Below, piece by piece: positions 51,494 through 60,709 of a DNA stretch of 64,000 bases. Origin of the DNA: Paenibacillus rigui (GTDB lineage Bacteria; Bacillota; Bacilli; Paenibacillales; NBRC-103111); the NCBI RefSeq assembly GCF_002234615.1, contig NZ_NMQW01000008.1, positions 186,001 through 250,000 of the forward strand, given 5' to 3'. Every line of letters starts with the position of its first letter. The stretch's first letter is position 1. The notes beneath the pieces were generated by a model. The model was given only the letters and a program-made list of their open reading frames with translations. It was not told where the DNA came from and searched no databases. A program made the position numbers and the translations under genes.

Positions 51494-52610
51494 GCCGTGG
51501 CTGACGGAAATAAAGAAACGCAAAACGCAGTATATTGAATATTGGATTGAACAATTCAATGACCAGTTCGTCGATCAATACGACCATGCCGCATTGTACA
51601 AGCAGGGTGATACGTTATTTGACTTTTTCGTCGATTTGCATATCCCTGCGGAGGAGCATTCGATTCAATGGCTCGTAGATGACTGGTGCAGGAAATATAA
51701 AGAAGTGAACGTCCATATCATACATATTATTACAGGAGCCCACCTGTGGAGGAAAACCTTTCTGGAAATCGAAAGCGAGGTTATTACTATTGCACAGTAT
51801 CGGGACATCAGCTATCGGATCGACCAATTTGAGCGGGTGATGTGCGAGTGCTATTGGAATCAGGCGGTGTCAGCAATGCGGGAGAAGGATCAGGCGATTC
51901 ATGCGCTGCACGATGACCGGATTAATCTGATCGGCAAAATGGCTGCCAGCATGGCGCACGAGATTCGTAATCCGCTTACAGCGATCAAGGGGTTTCTGAA
52001 ATTGCTCAGCTCCAGCCTGCGTTATCCCGATCCCACTAAATTTCAGACTTACATCGGATACATCGAGAATGAGTGCAACAACATTCATATGCAGGTCACC
52101 GGCTTCCTTAGCTTTTCGAAGCGTCCCATCATGGAAGAGGAAATGGCGGTGCTGCCTATCAAGCCAACGCTGGAATACAGTTTATCGCTGCTGAACCCGA
52201 GATTAATTAACGAAAATGTTGAGCTAACCGTCTCCGTGCCTTCGGGACTGTTCGTCAAGGTGCAGAAGCTGGCGTTTCAGCAGGTACTGTCGAATTTGAT
52301 TAACAATGGGATCGATGCGCTTTCGGAAATTAAATATAATAAGAAAATGCATATTTCCTGCTTTGAGGATCAGGAGACGGTGCATATCCACGTAAGCAAT
52401 AACGGCCCCCGCATTCCTGAAGAAATATCCCGTACGATATTCGCGCCCTTCGTCACGAATAAAGCGGACGGAACCGGCTTGGGGCTTGCGATTTGCAAGC
52501 AGATTATGAGTAAAAATAACGGAGACATCTCGTTCACCAGCAACGAATTTGCGACGACGTTCATGCTTACTTTTCAAAAAAACGCATCGTCTGCCATAAC
52601 AAATACATAA
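51483..52610 (+). CDS. Cytoplasmic histidine kinase with RsbRD-like N-terminal domain
   Basis: The 375-residue soluble kinase has an all-helical N-terminal domain of about 150 residues resembling RsbRD/globin-type sensors, a short coiled coil, then HisKA with phospho-site MAASMAHEIRNPLTAIKGFLKLL and HATPase with N box QVLSNLINNGIDALSE and G boxes GTGLGLAICKQIM. The H-box and G-box style resembles sporulation phosphorelay kinases (KinB/KinD group). It has no membrane helix and no partner regulator next door. It is downstream of cheX and probably in the same c-di-GMP-controlled transcript. Confidence 0.85.
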   Translation: MDIEPWLTEIKKRKTQYIEYWIEQFNDQFVDQYDHAALYKQGDTLFDFFVDLHIPAEEHSIQWLVDDWCRKYKEVNVHIIHIITGAHLWRKTFLEIESEVITIAQYRDISYRIDQFERVMCECYWNQAVSAMREKDQAIHALHDDRINLIGKMAASMAHEIRNPLTAIKGFLKLLSSSLRYPDPTKFQTYIGYIENECNNIHMQVTGFLSFSKRPIMEEEMAVLPIKPTLEYSLSLLNPRLINENVELTVSVPSGLFVKVQKLAFQQVLSNLINNGIDALSEIKYNKKMHISCFEDQETVHIHVSNNGPRIPEEISRTIFAPFVTNKADGTGLGLAICKQIMSKNNGDISFTSNEFATTFMLTFQKNASSAITNT

Positions 52611-52614
52611 TAAA

Positions 52615-52653
52615 AAATCCATGCTTTCCCCTATTGGGAAGCATGGATTTTTT
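52615..52653. terminator. Bidirectional terminator between kinase and tetR-like genes
   Basis: A 15-bp stem, AATCCATGCTTTCCC with GGGAAGCATGGATT (5-base loop), flanked by A and T runs on both sides. Confidence 0.92.
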
Positions 52654-52658
52654 TGGTA

Positions 52659-53555
52659 TCAGGGTCTGGTCAAGCCCTTGCACAGGCTGTTGGCCGCATC
52701 GTTCTCAATCATGTCCGCAAGCTGGGGATAGGGACCGCTCAAGCTCTGAAGATAGGTGTACATGCCTTGTATGATGACATCGTTCGGGTGTTCCTTGAGA
52801 AATTCGGTTTCAAGCGCTTGAAGCGCCAGCAGCATGGATTGAGCGCTCTTTGGGTCCGTAACATAAGTTTCGATGCCTTGTTTTAGCTGGGTAAGACACG
52901 TGAGTCTCGATTCCCCGGCTGAAGCTTCCGTTTCCTGAAATATGTATTTCGACGACAGAATCGGCTCCTGGTGTTTGCCCAATAGGCCATGGACGAGGTC
53001 ATCCAGCCGTTCTATAAGATAAACAGATAGCTTCTCGATATCAATTGGATGATTAAAGCAAATATAACAAAAGAAATATTCCTTCAGCATACCATTCAGC
53101 ATGGTAGCCAGGTCGATGCCATGCGGTTCAACGGCAGGTCCGTACAGGTCGATGATCTTGGTTTGAAACCAAGTAAGCCCCATCAAGCTTTGTTCCATAC
53201 AAATTTGTTGTATCTGCTCACTTTGCGAAGACACAATGCCCTTAACCTGCATCGTTAAGAAATCTTTGTTTTCCATAACGAGCTCGCATTGCAAAGCAAT
53301 AGCTTTTATCAGCAGTTCTTTCTTTGTAAGCGCTTGATCTTGACATGCCTGTTCCAATTGAGTGAAGTAGGAGCTGAAGTAATGCTTGAATATCGATAGG
53401 AGCAATTCCTCTTTGGAATGAAAGTGTAAATAGAAGGAGCCTTTGGAGACGCCAGCCAAGGATACGATATCTTGAATAGAGGCACTGTGATAATCCCGTT
53501 CTCCAAACAGCTTGATTGCCGCCTGAATCAATAGCATTTTTTTATCGTTCAACAC
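52659..53555 (-). CDS. TetR/AcrR-family regulator
   Basis: The 298-residue protein has an N-terminal TetR helix-turn-helix (AAIKLFGERDYHSASIQDIVSLAGVSKGSFYLHFHSKEEL) and a long helical ligand domain, about 100 residues longer than typical TetR proteins. GTG 53555 is well spaced from GGGGAA; GTG 53561 is too close. It is divergent from the gbsR-like/RND efflux operon and likely represses it through the two palindromes between them. Confidence 0.9.
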   Translation of the reverse strand: MLNDKKMLLIQAAIKLFGERDYHSASIQDIVSLAGVSKGSFYLHFHSKEELLLSIFKHYFSSYFTQLEQACQDQALTKKELLIKAIALQCELVMENKDFLTMQVKGIVSSQSEQIQQICMEQSLMGLTWFQTKIIDLYGPAVEPHGIDLATMLNGMLKEYFFCYICFNHPIDIEKLSVYLIERLDDLVHGLLGKHQEPILSSKYIFQETEASAGESRLTCLTQLKQGIETYVTDPKSAQSMLLALQALETEFLKEHPNDVIIQGMYTYLQSLSGPYPQLADMIENDAANSLCKGLTRP

Positions 53556-53605
53556 GTTCACTTCCCCAAAGTCGATGAATAAAGCCCATTTTAGGGGCTA
53601 ACGCC

Positions 53606-53634
53606 ATTGTAACGTCGATATTACAGTAAGTCAA
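53606..53634 (-). promoter_or_regulatory. Promoter of the tetR-like gene
   Basis: On the minus strand: TTGACT (53634-53629), 17 bases and TACAAT (53611-53606). Confidence 0.8.
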
Positions 53635-53641
53635 GGTTGTG

Positions 53642-53655
53642 ACTGACTGGTCAGT
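53642..53655. promoter_or_regulatory. TetR-type operator 1
   Basis: ACTGACTGGTCAGT, a near-perfect palindrome just upstream of the tetR-like gene's -35 box. Confidence 0.7.
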
Positions 53656-53692
53656 ATTTTCTCTGAATTGACATATTTTCGTAGAAAATTAG

Positions 53693-53721
53693 TTGAATAA
53701 TTGCTGGAAATTGTTTATATT
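53693..53721 (+). promoter_or_regulatory. Promoter of the efflux operon
   Basis: TTGAAT (53693-53698), 17 bases and TATATT (53716-53721). Confidence 0.7.
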
Positions 53722-53732
53722 CTTAATTGGAA

Positions 53733-53748
53733 TGACCGACCGGTCAGT
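53733..53748. promoter_or_regulatory. TetR-type operator 2
   Basis: TGACCGACCGGTCAGT, sharing the GAC-N-GGTCAGT core with operator 1, lies at the predicted start site of the efflux operon, where binding would block transcription. Confidence 0.75.
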
Positions 53749-53851
53749 TTTTACTACATGCATGCCACCTTGGATGACGGGAAGCCGTTGTTCTGTGGGA
53801 TCGTTAACGTAATTGAAAATGATCTAAAAGCCAGATAGCGAGGAGAGTGCT

Positions 53852-54364
53852 ATGAATGTCGAGCATAGAACTTTCACGGAGATAAGGGGGGCCCTTAGCG
53901 ATCACCTTTCCCTTATTTTTGAGAACGAAGGGTACAGCCCGCTTGTAGGTAAAATTTTTGCCATGCTGTTGTTTGCGCCGGAGCCGTTAAGCCTGCAGGA
54001 GCTGGCGGGTCTGCTGGGCGTCAGTAAAGCCGCCGTCAGCGTGCAGATCCGAGCGATGGGACGAAACGCTTTATGCCACAAAATACATAAGGGCAACGAT
54101 CGCAAAGATTATTATTACATCTCGGAGGACATTAGCCTGAAAGTGATTCAATCGGTTTCACAGAAATTGCTGGCAGGGCAGCAGCTTATTTCGAAAACAC
54201 TTGAGGCGATTTCAAGACTGGAGCAGGTGGAGCCGGGGGATCAAGCATCAAGGGAAATCGCAAGAAAGCGCATGACGGAGATGTCGGATATGTATGAGCT
54301 GTCCCGGTGCAGGCTGCAAGGGCTGCAGAGTGAATGGGAGCATCGCTTCAGGACACGGCAGTGA
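53852..54364 (+). CDS. GbsR/MarR-family regulator
   Basis: The 170-residue winged-helix protein has LIFENEGYSPLVGKIFAMLLFAPEPLSLQELAGLLGVSKAAVSVQIRAM, the GbsR-type start and recognition helix, with a helical C-terminal dimerisation part. It is the first gene of the efflux operon, behind the TetR operator, so the operon has two layers of control. ATG 53852 follows AGGAGAG. Confidence 0.87.
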   Translation: MNVEHRTFTEIRGALSDHLSLIFENEGYSPLVGKIFAMLLFAPEPLSLQELAGLLGVSKAAVSVQIRAMGRNALCHKIHKGNDRKDYYYISEDISLKVIQSVSQKLLAGQQLISKTLEAISRLEQVEPGDQASREIARKRMTEMSDMYELSRCRLQGLQSEWEHRFRTRQ

Positions 54365-54450
54365 ACAGTTTTAAGAGTCGTATGTAGAAGCTAGTTAGGT
54401 AGAAAGGGTGCTTCCGGATGGAAGGGCCCACGTATCGGAGGAGTCAAGGG

Positions 54451-57400
54451 ATGAACAAGTTAACGAATTTTTCTTTAAAAAATGTCGCTGCGATTCTCAT
54501 TATCTGCTTCCTCCTGTTCGCAGCGGGAGGCTTTGCGGCAACCTCGCTGAAGCAGGAGAACATGCCGGACATTTCGCTTCCGGTCGTATTTGTAAGCACT
54601 ACGTATCCAGCCCCTCCGAAAGATGTTATGGAGGATGTAACGAAGAAGCTGGAGAAGCGGATTGTCGGAATTGAGGGTTTGAAGAAAATTTCCTCGACCT
54701 CAAATGATAATTTCTCGGCGATTACCGTCGAATTGGTCAATGGCCGCAGCCCGGACGATGCCAAGGACGATATTGAAGCCGCCCTGTCGGATGTTGAGCT
54801 TCCTTCCAATGCAGGCAAACCGAAGGTATCGAAGTTCGGCAGCAACGACTTTCCTGTCTTTTTTGCCGCACTTTCAGGCAACAACGGGATGAGTCAGGAG
54901 GAGCTGAACCGGATTTACAAGGACACCATTGAGCCAACCCTAAGCGGGATGAAGGGGATCGATCACGTCGATTCGGTCGGCGAGGAAGAAGCAACCCTGA
55001 AGCTCAAAATGAATGTGAACGCCATAAATAATTATGGTCTGACACCTGCGCAGGTTTCCCAAAGCATCAAGGCTGCCTTGGCGACAAGTCCGGCCGGTAA
55101 CGTGAAATTTAACGGGAACGACCAAATGGTGCGTGTCGAAAGCGACCTGAATACCATTTACAATTTGGAAAATATGAAGATTTCCACTCCGGGCGGGGAA
55201 ACGGTGCTGCTGAAGCAGATCAGCAAAGTCGAAGCGATCTCCGATTCCGAATTTATCGCCCGGCTGAACGACCAGCCTACAATCGGGATTACACTGTACA
55301 AAGGTAAAGACGCGAATACGGTGGAATTCGCCAATGAAGTCAACCGCCTGATGGCGGGCTGGGAGAAGGATTTTCCGAATTTGAAATTTACCCCTGTCTA
55401 CAATTCCGCTACGGAAGTGGAGAAGTCCGTTCACGGAATGCTGAAGGAAGGGATTACCGGCGCGATACTCGCCGCTGTCATGATTTTATTGTTCCTCAGA
55501 AATATTCGGATGACATTGATTGTTTTGGTCTCCATTCCATTATCTATTTTGACCACACTGGCGATTATGCTGCCGCTTGATATTACGCTGAATGTTATGA
55601 CCTTGGGCGGTCTGACTATCGCAGTCGGACGGGTTGTGGATGATAGTATCGTTGTTATCGAGAACATTTACAGCGAGCTGCAAAGAGCGCAGGAACGCAA
55701 TGAGTCGGTCATAAAACTGGCTACCGCGAAGGTGGCATCCGCTATTACCTCGTCGACCTTGACGACGGCCGGTGTATTTTTACCGATTGCGTTTGTCGGC
55801 GGTGTGCTTGGGGATATTTTCAGGCCCTTCGCCATTACGCTGGTCGTTGCGCTGCTGATGTCTCTCTTGGTGGCACTTACGGTCATTCCGATGCTCGCGA
55901 AGCTGCTTGTATTGAACAATAATAAAATCGTGCATCACGATGAAGAGAAGCTTGGCAAATTTGCAGGATCGTATAAGAAGGTATTGTCCTGGTCGCTCGA
56001 TAATCCGAAGAAGGTTGTCATTGCTGCCTTCCTCATACTGGTATTGTCCGTGGGAGGAACGGTTCCTTTCCTGGCGGCCTCCTTTATGCCGGAGAGCGCG
56101 TCGGACCGACAGGTTATGTTTACATTGAAGCTTCCACGTGAAACCTCAATGGAATCGATGGATGAGAAAATGAAGGAAATCGAGACGATGCTGCGGGAAT
56201 CCAAGGATCCCCAAGGGCATCCGGCATTCGACTATTATGAATCGATGGTTGGCTATGACCAGAACAACACGAGCGGGGACCGGGTACCTTACCGGAGTAT
56301 GATGATGACCTCCGTGTCGAAGAACCTGAAGCCGAAGGAAGTGGCTAAAGAGTATAAGGACAAAATTTTGTACCTTCTGCCCAAAGGCTCGGAAGTGGAA
56401 GGCAAACTCATGTCGGAAGCGATGGGCGGCACGGGGGATGACTTTGCCTATGTTCTGAAAGGCGATGACTTGAACCAGCTGATGACGGCGGCCGAGCTGT
56501 TGAAGGAGAAAATGAAGCAGTTTCCGGAGCTGGAGGAAATCAAGGATAATCTGAACGAGAGGAAACTGCAGGTTCAGGTAAGCGTCGATCAGAATAAAGC
56601 CAGATTGTATGGACTGTCATCAGCTGAAATCATGGGCACGGTAAGGGTGTGGCTGGCCGAAGAGGAAATCGGCGATTTGAAGTTCGACAATGTAACCTTC
56701 ACGACCAAGGTCATGCTGGATGATGAATTCAAAAATTCAATTGATAAAATCGGACATTTCCAGCTGAAAACGGCTGCGGGTCAAACCATTAACCTGAATG
56801 AAATCGCAAAGATTCGCCAGGTGGATGCGCCGGCTTCGATCTCGCGGGAAAATCAGGAGCAAATGGTGAAGATCACGGCCAAAATCGACAGCAAAGATAA
56901 AGGCGGGGTCAGCACCAAGGTAGGAGAGGCATTGAAGACCGTCGAGCTGCCAGGCGGAATCCGCACCCAGGTCCAAGGGGTTAGCGACGATATCCAGGAA
57001 AGCTTCGGTCAAATGGCTGTAGCCATGGTGGCAGCTATTTTGCTCGTATACCTGATTATGGTTATCGCATTCGGTAATGCAAGCGCACCGTTCGTTATTT
57101 TGTTCTCCTTGCCGCTTGCGGCGATCGGAGGCTTCCTCGGTCTGCTTGTAGCGGGAGAATCGATTAATATTACGTCGCTTATCGGCTTCCTGATGCTGAT
57201 CGGTGTCGTTGTCACGAATGCTATCGTGTTGATCGACCGCGTGCAGCAGCTGGAGGAAGAAGGTTTGTCGGTAAGGGAGGCATTGGTCCAGGCCGGTTTA
57301 AGCCGTCTGCGTCCTATTATTATGACAGCCGGTGCAACGATTGTATCGCTGATGCCGCTGGCAATGGGGCTGTCCGAGGGAACGCTGATTTCCAAAGGGC

Positions 57401-57567
57401 TTGCGGTCGTCGTAATCGGCGGCTTGACTACCTCTACGATTTTGACGCTGGTCGTCGTTCCAGTCATTTATGAAATTATTGCCACGATGAAAAACTGGGT
57501 AAGCCGGGTGTTTAAGAAAAAGGGCAATACAGCCGCGGATTCCAAGACAGCACCTATTGTGCATTAA
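54451..57567 (+). CDS. RND efflux pump (SwrC/YerP-like, AcrB family)
   Basis: The 1038-residue pump exports drugs or lipophilic compounds using the proton gradient. It has twelve helices and two large extracellular loops. GRVVDDSIVVIENI in the fourth helix holds the proton-relay aspartate pair. FRPFAITLVVALLMSLLVALTVIPML and IGVVVTNAIVLIDRVQQLEEEGLSVREAL are further family motifs. The frame opens at 54418, but ATG 54451 with GGAGGAG upstream gives the normal N terminus. It works with the adaptor encoded next; Gram-positive members have no outer-membrane channel. SwrC relates to surfactin self-resistance in Bacillus. Confidence 0.94.
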   Translation: MNKLTNFSLKNVAAILIICFLLFAAGGFAATSLKQENMPDISLPVVFVSTTYPAPPKDVMEDVTKKLEKRIVGIEGLKKISSTSNDNFSAITVELVNGRSPDDAKDDIEAALSDVELPSNAGKPKVSKFGSNDFPVFFAALSGNNGMSQEELNRIYKDTIEPTLSGMKGIDHVDSVGEEEATLKLKMNVNAINNYGLTPAQVSQSIKAALATSPAGNVKFNGNDQMVRVESDLNTIYNLENMKISTPGGETVLLKQISKVEAISDSEFIARLNDQPTIGITLYKGKDANTVEFANEVNRLMAGWEKDFPNLKFTPVYNSATEVEKSVHGMLKEGITGAILAAVMILLFLRNIRMTLIVLVSIPLSILTTLAIMLPLDITLNVMTLGGLTIAVGRVVDDSIVVIENIYSELQRAQERNESVIKLATAKVASAITSSTLTTAGVFLPIAFVGGVLGDIFRPFAITLVVALLMSLLVALTVIPMLAKLLVLNNNKIVHHDEEKLGKFAGSYKKVLSWSLDNPKKVVIAAFLILVLSVGGTVPFLAASFMPESASDRQVMFTLKLPRETSMESMDEKMKEIETMLRESKDPQGHPAFDYYESMVGYDQNNTSGDRVPYRSMMMTSVSKNLKPKEVAKEYKDKILYLLPKGSEVEGKLMSEAMGGTGDDFAYVLKGDDLNQLMTAAELLKEKMKQFPELEEIKDNLNERKLQVQVSVDQNKARLYGLSSAEIMGTVRVWLAEEEIGDLKFDNVTFTTKVMLDDEFKNSIDKIGHFQLKTAAGQTINLNEIAKIRQVDAPASISRENQEQMVKITAKIDSKDKGGVSTKVGEALKTVELPGGIRTQVQGVSDDIQESFGQMAVAMVAAILLVYLIMVIAFGNASAPFVILFSLPLAAIGGFLGLLVAGESINITSLIGFLMLIGVVVTNAIVLIDRVQQLEEEGLSVREALVQAGLSRLRPIIMTAGATIVSLMPLAMGLSEGTLISKGLAVVVIGGLTTSTILTLVVVPVIYEIIATMKNWVSRVFKKKGNTAADSKTAPIVH

Positions 57568-57602
57568 TACAAAAGAACCAACCGATAAAGGAGAATCGAC
57601 CC

Positions 57603-58850
57603 ATGAACCTGACTTTTACGAAATCGATTCAAACAAGCGCGAAGGCCCTCGGGGCCGTCCTGCTCAGTGCAGCACTGATGGCGGGATGCACGTCCAAGCC
57701 TGCCGAGAATGCGGCACCAGCCGAGCCTCAGCTCAAAAGCGTCAAAGTAGCCGCAATTGAGAAGAAAAAAATTAGCGATCCGCTGGAGCAGGTCGCCGAT
57801 GTGGTGTCCTCCATTCAAATCGATGTCATAACCAAGGCCGGCGGTGATGTGCTTGAGATTGTGAAGAAGCGCGGCGACATGGTGGAAAAAGGCGACGTCA
57901 TTTTACGTCTGGATCCGACTGATGTGTTAATTCAAAAGGAAAAAACGCAAATCGGTTTAAGCGGCTCCCAGCAGCAGCTGGTTAAAGCGAAGCAGGATGT
58001 GGATGACGGCAAGCTGGAGCTGCAGAACGGAATCAAGAAGCTGGAGCTGGGCATCGCCGATGCGCAAAAAACGTACAGCAAAATGCGCAATGATTTTGAC
58101 TTGGGATTGGTTACCAAGTTCCAGCTGGAGCAGACGGAAACGCAATTAACGAACTTGAAGCTGGATTTGGAAAACAGCCGCAATAAGCTGAAAACACTGG
58201 AAACGACGAACTCGTTGGCGCCATTGGAGCAAGGCATGCAGACGGCAGCCGTTTCCTTGAAGGAAATGGATCGTACGCTGGAAAATATGGAAGTCAAGGC
58301 ACCTGTCAGCGGTGTGCTGACGGACCTGCCTGTTGAAGCGGGGATGACGGTTGCCGCCGGCTTCAAAGCGGCGCAGGTGCAGCAGCTTGATCCGATTAAG
58401 ATTAAAGCGGAGCTGACGGAAGAAGCGGCTAAGCTGATTCGAGGCAAGCAGGAGCTCACCTTTTACGTTCCGGGTCAAACCGACAAGCTGAAGGGTAAGG
58501 TCAACTATTTGGCCGATGTGACAAGCGCCCAATCCAAGTCGTATTCACTGGAGCTTGAAGCGGCCAATGCCGATCGCAAGCTGAAGCCGGGCATGAAGGC
58601 GCAAATTTTGCTCACCGAGGAAAAGGATGAAATTGTCACCACCGTACCTTCCTTGAGTGTTGTTCGAGAGGGCGGCGATACCTACGTCTTCGTACTCGCA
58701 GGCGATCAAGCGGAGAGACGCAAGGTTGAGCTGGGCCGGTTAAGCGATACGCTTCAGGAAGTGCTATCCGGTGTGAAGGAAGGCGAGCAGCTTATCGTTT
58801 CAGGGCAGCATCAGTTGAAGGATAAAGAGAAAGTACAGCTGGCCAAGTAA
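57603..58850 (+). CDS. RND efflux adaptor (HlyD-like membrane fusion lipoprotein)
   Basis: The 415-residue lipoprotein has signal peptide and lipobox LMAGC, a lipoyl/barrel-sandwich half (IDVITKAGGDVLEIVKKRGDMVEKGDVILRLD), a long alpha-helical coiled-coil hairpin (about 120-205), the second lipoyl half (VKAPVSGVLTDLPVEAGMTV) and beta-barrel domains ending DKEKVQLAK. ATG 57603 follows AAGGAGA. It lies 35 bp after the RND gene and links it to the cell envelope. Confidence 0.92.
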   Translation: MNLTFTKSIQTSAKALGAVLLSAALMAGCTSKPAENAAPAEPQLKSVKVAAIEKKKISDPLEQVADVVSSIQIDVITKAGGDVLEIVKKRGDMVEKGDVILRLDPTDVLIQKEKTQIGLSGSQQQLVKAKQDVDDGKLELQNGIKKLELGIADAQKTYSKMRNDFDLGLVTKFQLEQTETQLTNLKLDLENSRNKLKTLETTNSLAPLEQGMQTAAVSLKEMDRTLENMEVKAPVSGVLTDLPVEAGMTVAAGFKAAQVQQLDPIKIKAELTEEAAKLIRGKQELTFYVPGQTDKLKGKVNYLADVTSAQSKSYSLELEAANADRKLKPGMKAQILLTEEKDEIVTTVPSLSVVREGGDTYVFVLAGDQAERRKVELGRLSDTLQEVLSGVKEGEQLIVSGQHQLKDKEKVQLAK

Positions 58851-58875
58851 CCAATCATTGTCAGGGGGAAGTCTA

Positions 58876-60588
58876 TTGAACCGCAAGCTGAAACAAACCG
58901 CAGCCTCGCTCGTCCTTATTGCTTCTATTATTAGCCCCGGATATTCCGTATATGCTGCGGATGGGCCTGTCCCCACAGAACAGGTACAGGCAGCCGTTAT
59001 TTATCCGTTAACCGATGTCCTGGATGTAGAGTTAAAGAGCGTGCTGAACGAACATATATTAGAAGGAACACGACTAGGCGTCGTGATTCGCATGAAGAAT
59101 AACAGCGACGCGATTACCCGGGTTCCGGACTATGAGCTTCGCGTCAAAACGAACGAAGGAACGGAATATACGCTGCAGCCGAGTGCGGCGAATGTGAAGG
59201 CTCTACAGCCGAAAGCAAACTCCGAGCTAAGCTACATGGCCGTGATCGACCGGACGGATGAGGTCACCTTATCGGAGATTCATTGGACGGATGTGGACTA
59301 CTATGTATTCCCTAAGACTGAAACGCTGATCACCAGCGTGCCGATTACCGGGGCGGTTTGGAGCGGCAATGATATGCAAATTACCGACCCGAAGTCTGTT
59401 GTGAAATGGTCCGATTCCTTTAAAATTCCATCGCTCCTTTCTCCGATCCAGTACACGCCTGTCGGACTGAACAAAGAGTCGACAGAGCAGGGGACTGTGT
59501 ATGTGGTTCAGCTGTTGGCTTATAACCCGACGGCGAAGCGGGAGACCGTTCCGAATTTTCAAATCGACGGAAAGACGGCAGTGAAAGTTTTTGCAGGGAA
59601 AAGAGTAGAGGAGCAGCCAACGGTGCTGGAAGGCCAGGAAGGGAAGTACATCCACTTTGCTATTCCGACCGATCAGGATACGCTGCTGGAGAGCTTGAAT
59701 GTGCTGACGAAGGAAACGTTCGTGCAGACGGGCATGGCTCAGCAATATTTTATCGGCAGATTGAATATTGCTTTAGCGACCGCGGTGGACTCCAGCCGGT
59801 ATCCTGTATATACACTCGGAGACAAGATGAGCTTCGATTCGCGCAGCGAGCTGATCCATCCGGATGTCAATGTCTCTCTCGTTGAGTTTCAAATGCACGA
59901 GAATGCGGATGAAGGAAGCCGCAATGTAACCGCCAAATACGAGCTGTTTAACAAAAGCGATCGTCCGATCGCCATTCCCGCATTCGAATCGACACTGGTC
60001 GGCTCGGACGGGTACGAGTACAACGGCAAACGGCAAAAAATGGCTACGTCTTCGCTGCTGCCGAATTCGGGTATGGTCGTCGGCTACTCCTTCACGGTGC
60101 CGGTATCCGAGACAGGGGAAGGGCTCGCTTTGAAGGTGCAGGATGCACAGATGGCAGCGCCTTTCAAAACGACCATTGCCTCGTACCGGGTCAGCCTGCA
60201 GCCGGAGAATAAAGAACCGAAGTTCAACGTATATCCATTTGAGGTTGCGGTGACGAGTTGGAATATTTCGTACCGTGTCGATACGACGACTTGGGCTTAC
60301 AATTACAAGGGTAAATTTTTTCTGGACATTCAAAGAAAAGATGCCATCCAGGTCGATCCGAATTTCTCGCAGCTTAAATTTGAATTGTACGACAAGGCGG
60401 GACGGCTTGTTGGTACGGCGACCAAAGGCTTCACAGGACCGGGCCGCCTGGTTACCGGCGAGAACAATATGACCTTTGCCGGAACGTCGGAGCAATTCGA
60501 TTATCCTCTGACGGTGAAAATCTACGATGTGTTCACGACGACGGACGGCAGCGAATCCAAGCGCCTCGTAGCCGAGTATACGGAATAA
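58876..60588 (+). CDS. Unknown secreted protein of the efflux operon
   Basis: I do not recognise this 570-residue protein. It has a signal peptide (ends near ISPGYSVYAADG) and then repeats beta-sandwich-like units of about 110-130 residues. Recurrent phrases include GTRLGVVIRMKNNSDAITRVPDYELRVKTNEG, YNPTAKRETVPNFQIDG, TAKYELFNKSDRPIAIPAFESTLVGSDG and a final PLTVKIYDVFT. These resemble DUF4352/telomeric-repeat-like Ig domains that modify or bind extracellular partners. TTG 58876 follows AGGGGGAA by 5 bases. It lies 25 bp after the adaptor, so it may act with the pump. Confidence 0.75.
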   Translation: MNRKLKQTAASLVLIASIISPGYSVYAADGPVPTEQVQAAVIYPLTDVLDVELKSVLNEHILEGTRLGVVIRMKNNSDAITRVPDYELRVKTNEGTEYTLQPSAANVKALQPKANSELSYMAVIDRTDEVTLSEIHWTDVDYYVFPKTETLITSVPITGAVWSGNDMQITDPKSVVKWSDSFKIPSLLSPIQYTPVGLNKESTEQGTVYVVQLLAYNPTAKRETVPNFQIDGKTAVKVFAGKRVEEQPTVLEGQEGKYIHFAIPTDQDTLLESLNVLTKETFVQTGMAQQYFIGRLNIALATAVDSSRYPVYTLGDKMSFDSRSELIHPDVNVSLVEFQMHENADEGSRNVTAKYELFNKSDRPIAIPAFESTLVGSDGYEYNGKRQKMATSSLLPNSGMVVGYSFTVPVSETGEGLALKVQDAQMAAPFKTTIASYRVSLQPENKEPKFNVYPFEVAVTSWNISYRVDTTTWAYNYKGKFFLDIQRKDAIQVDPNFSQLKFELYDKAGRLVGTATKGFTGPGRLVTGENNMTFAGTSEQFDYPLTVKIYDVFTTTDGSESKRLVAEYTE

Positions 60589-60605
60589 GTTTCACGGGCA
60601 TGAAG

Positions 60606-60638
60606 GCCTGGCTCTTACCCAAGAGCCGGGTCTTTTCT
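60606..60638 (+). terminator. Terminator of the efflux operon
   Basis: CCTGGCTCTT pairs with AAGAGCCGGG (one G-U) around a 4-base loop, followed by TCTTTTCTT. Confidence 0.85.
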
Positions 60639-60709
60639 TGTGAATTGGCGGGCTTGCATTTATGATGGAAGAATAGAAAGGTGAAGGTTATGGAAGGGAA
60701 GGGGCATAA

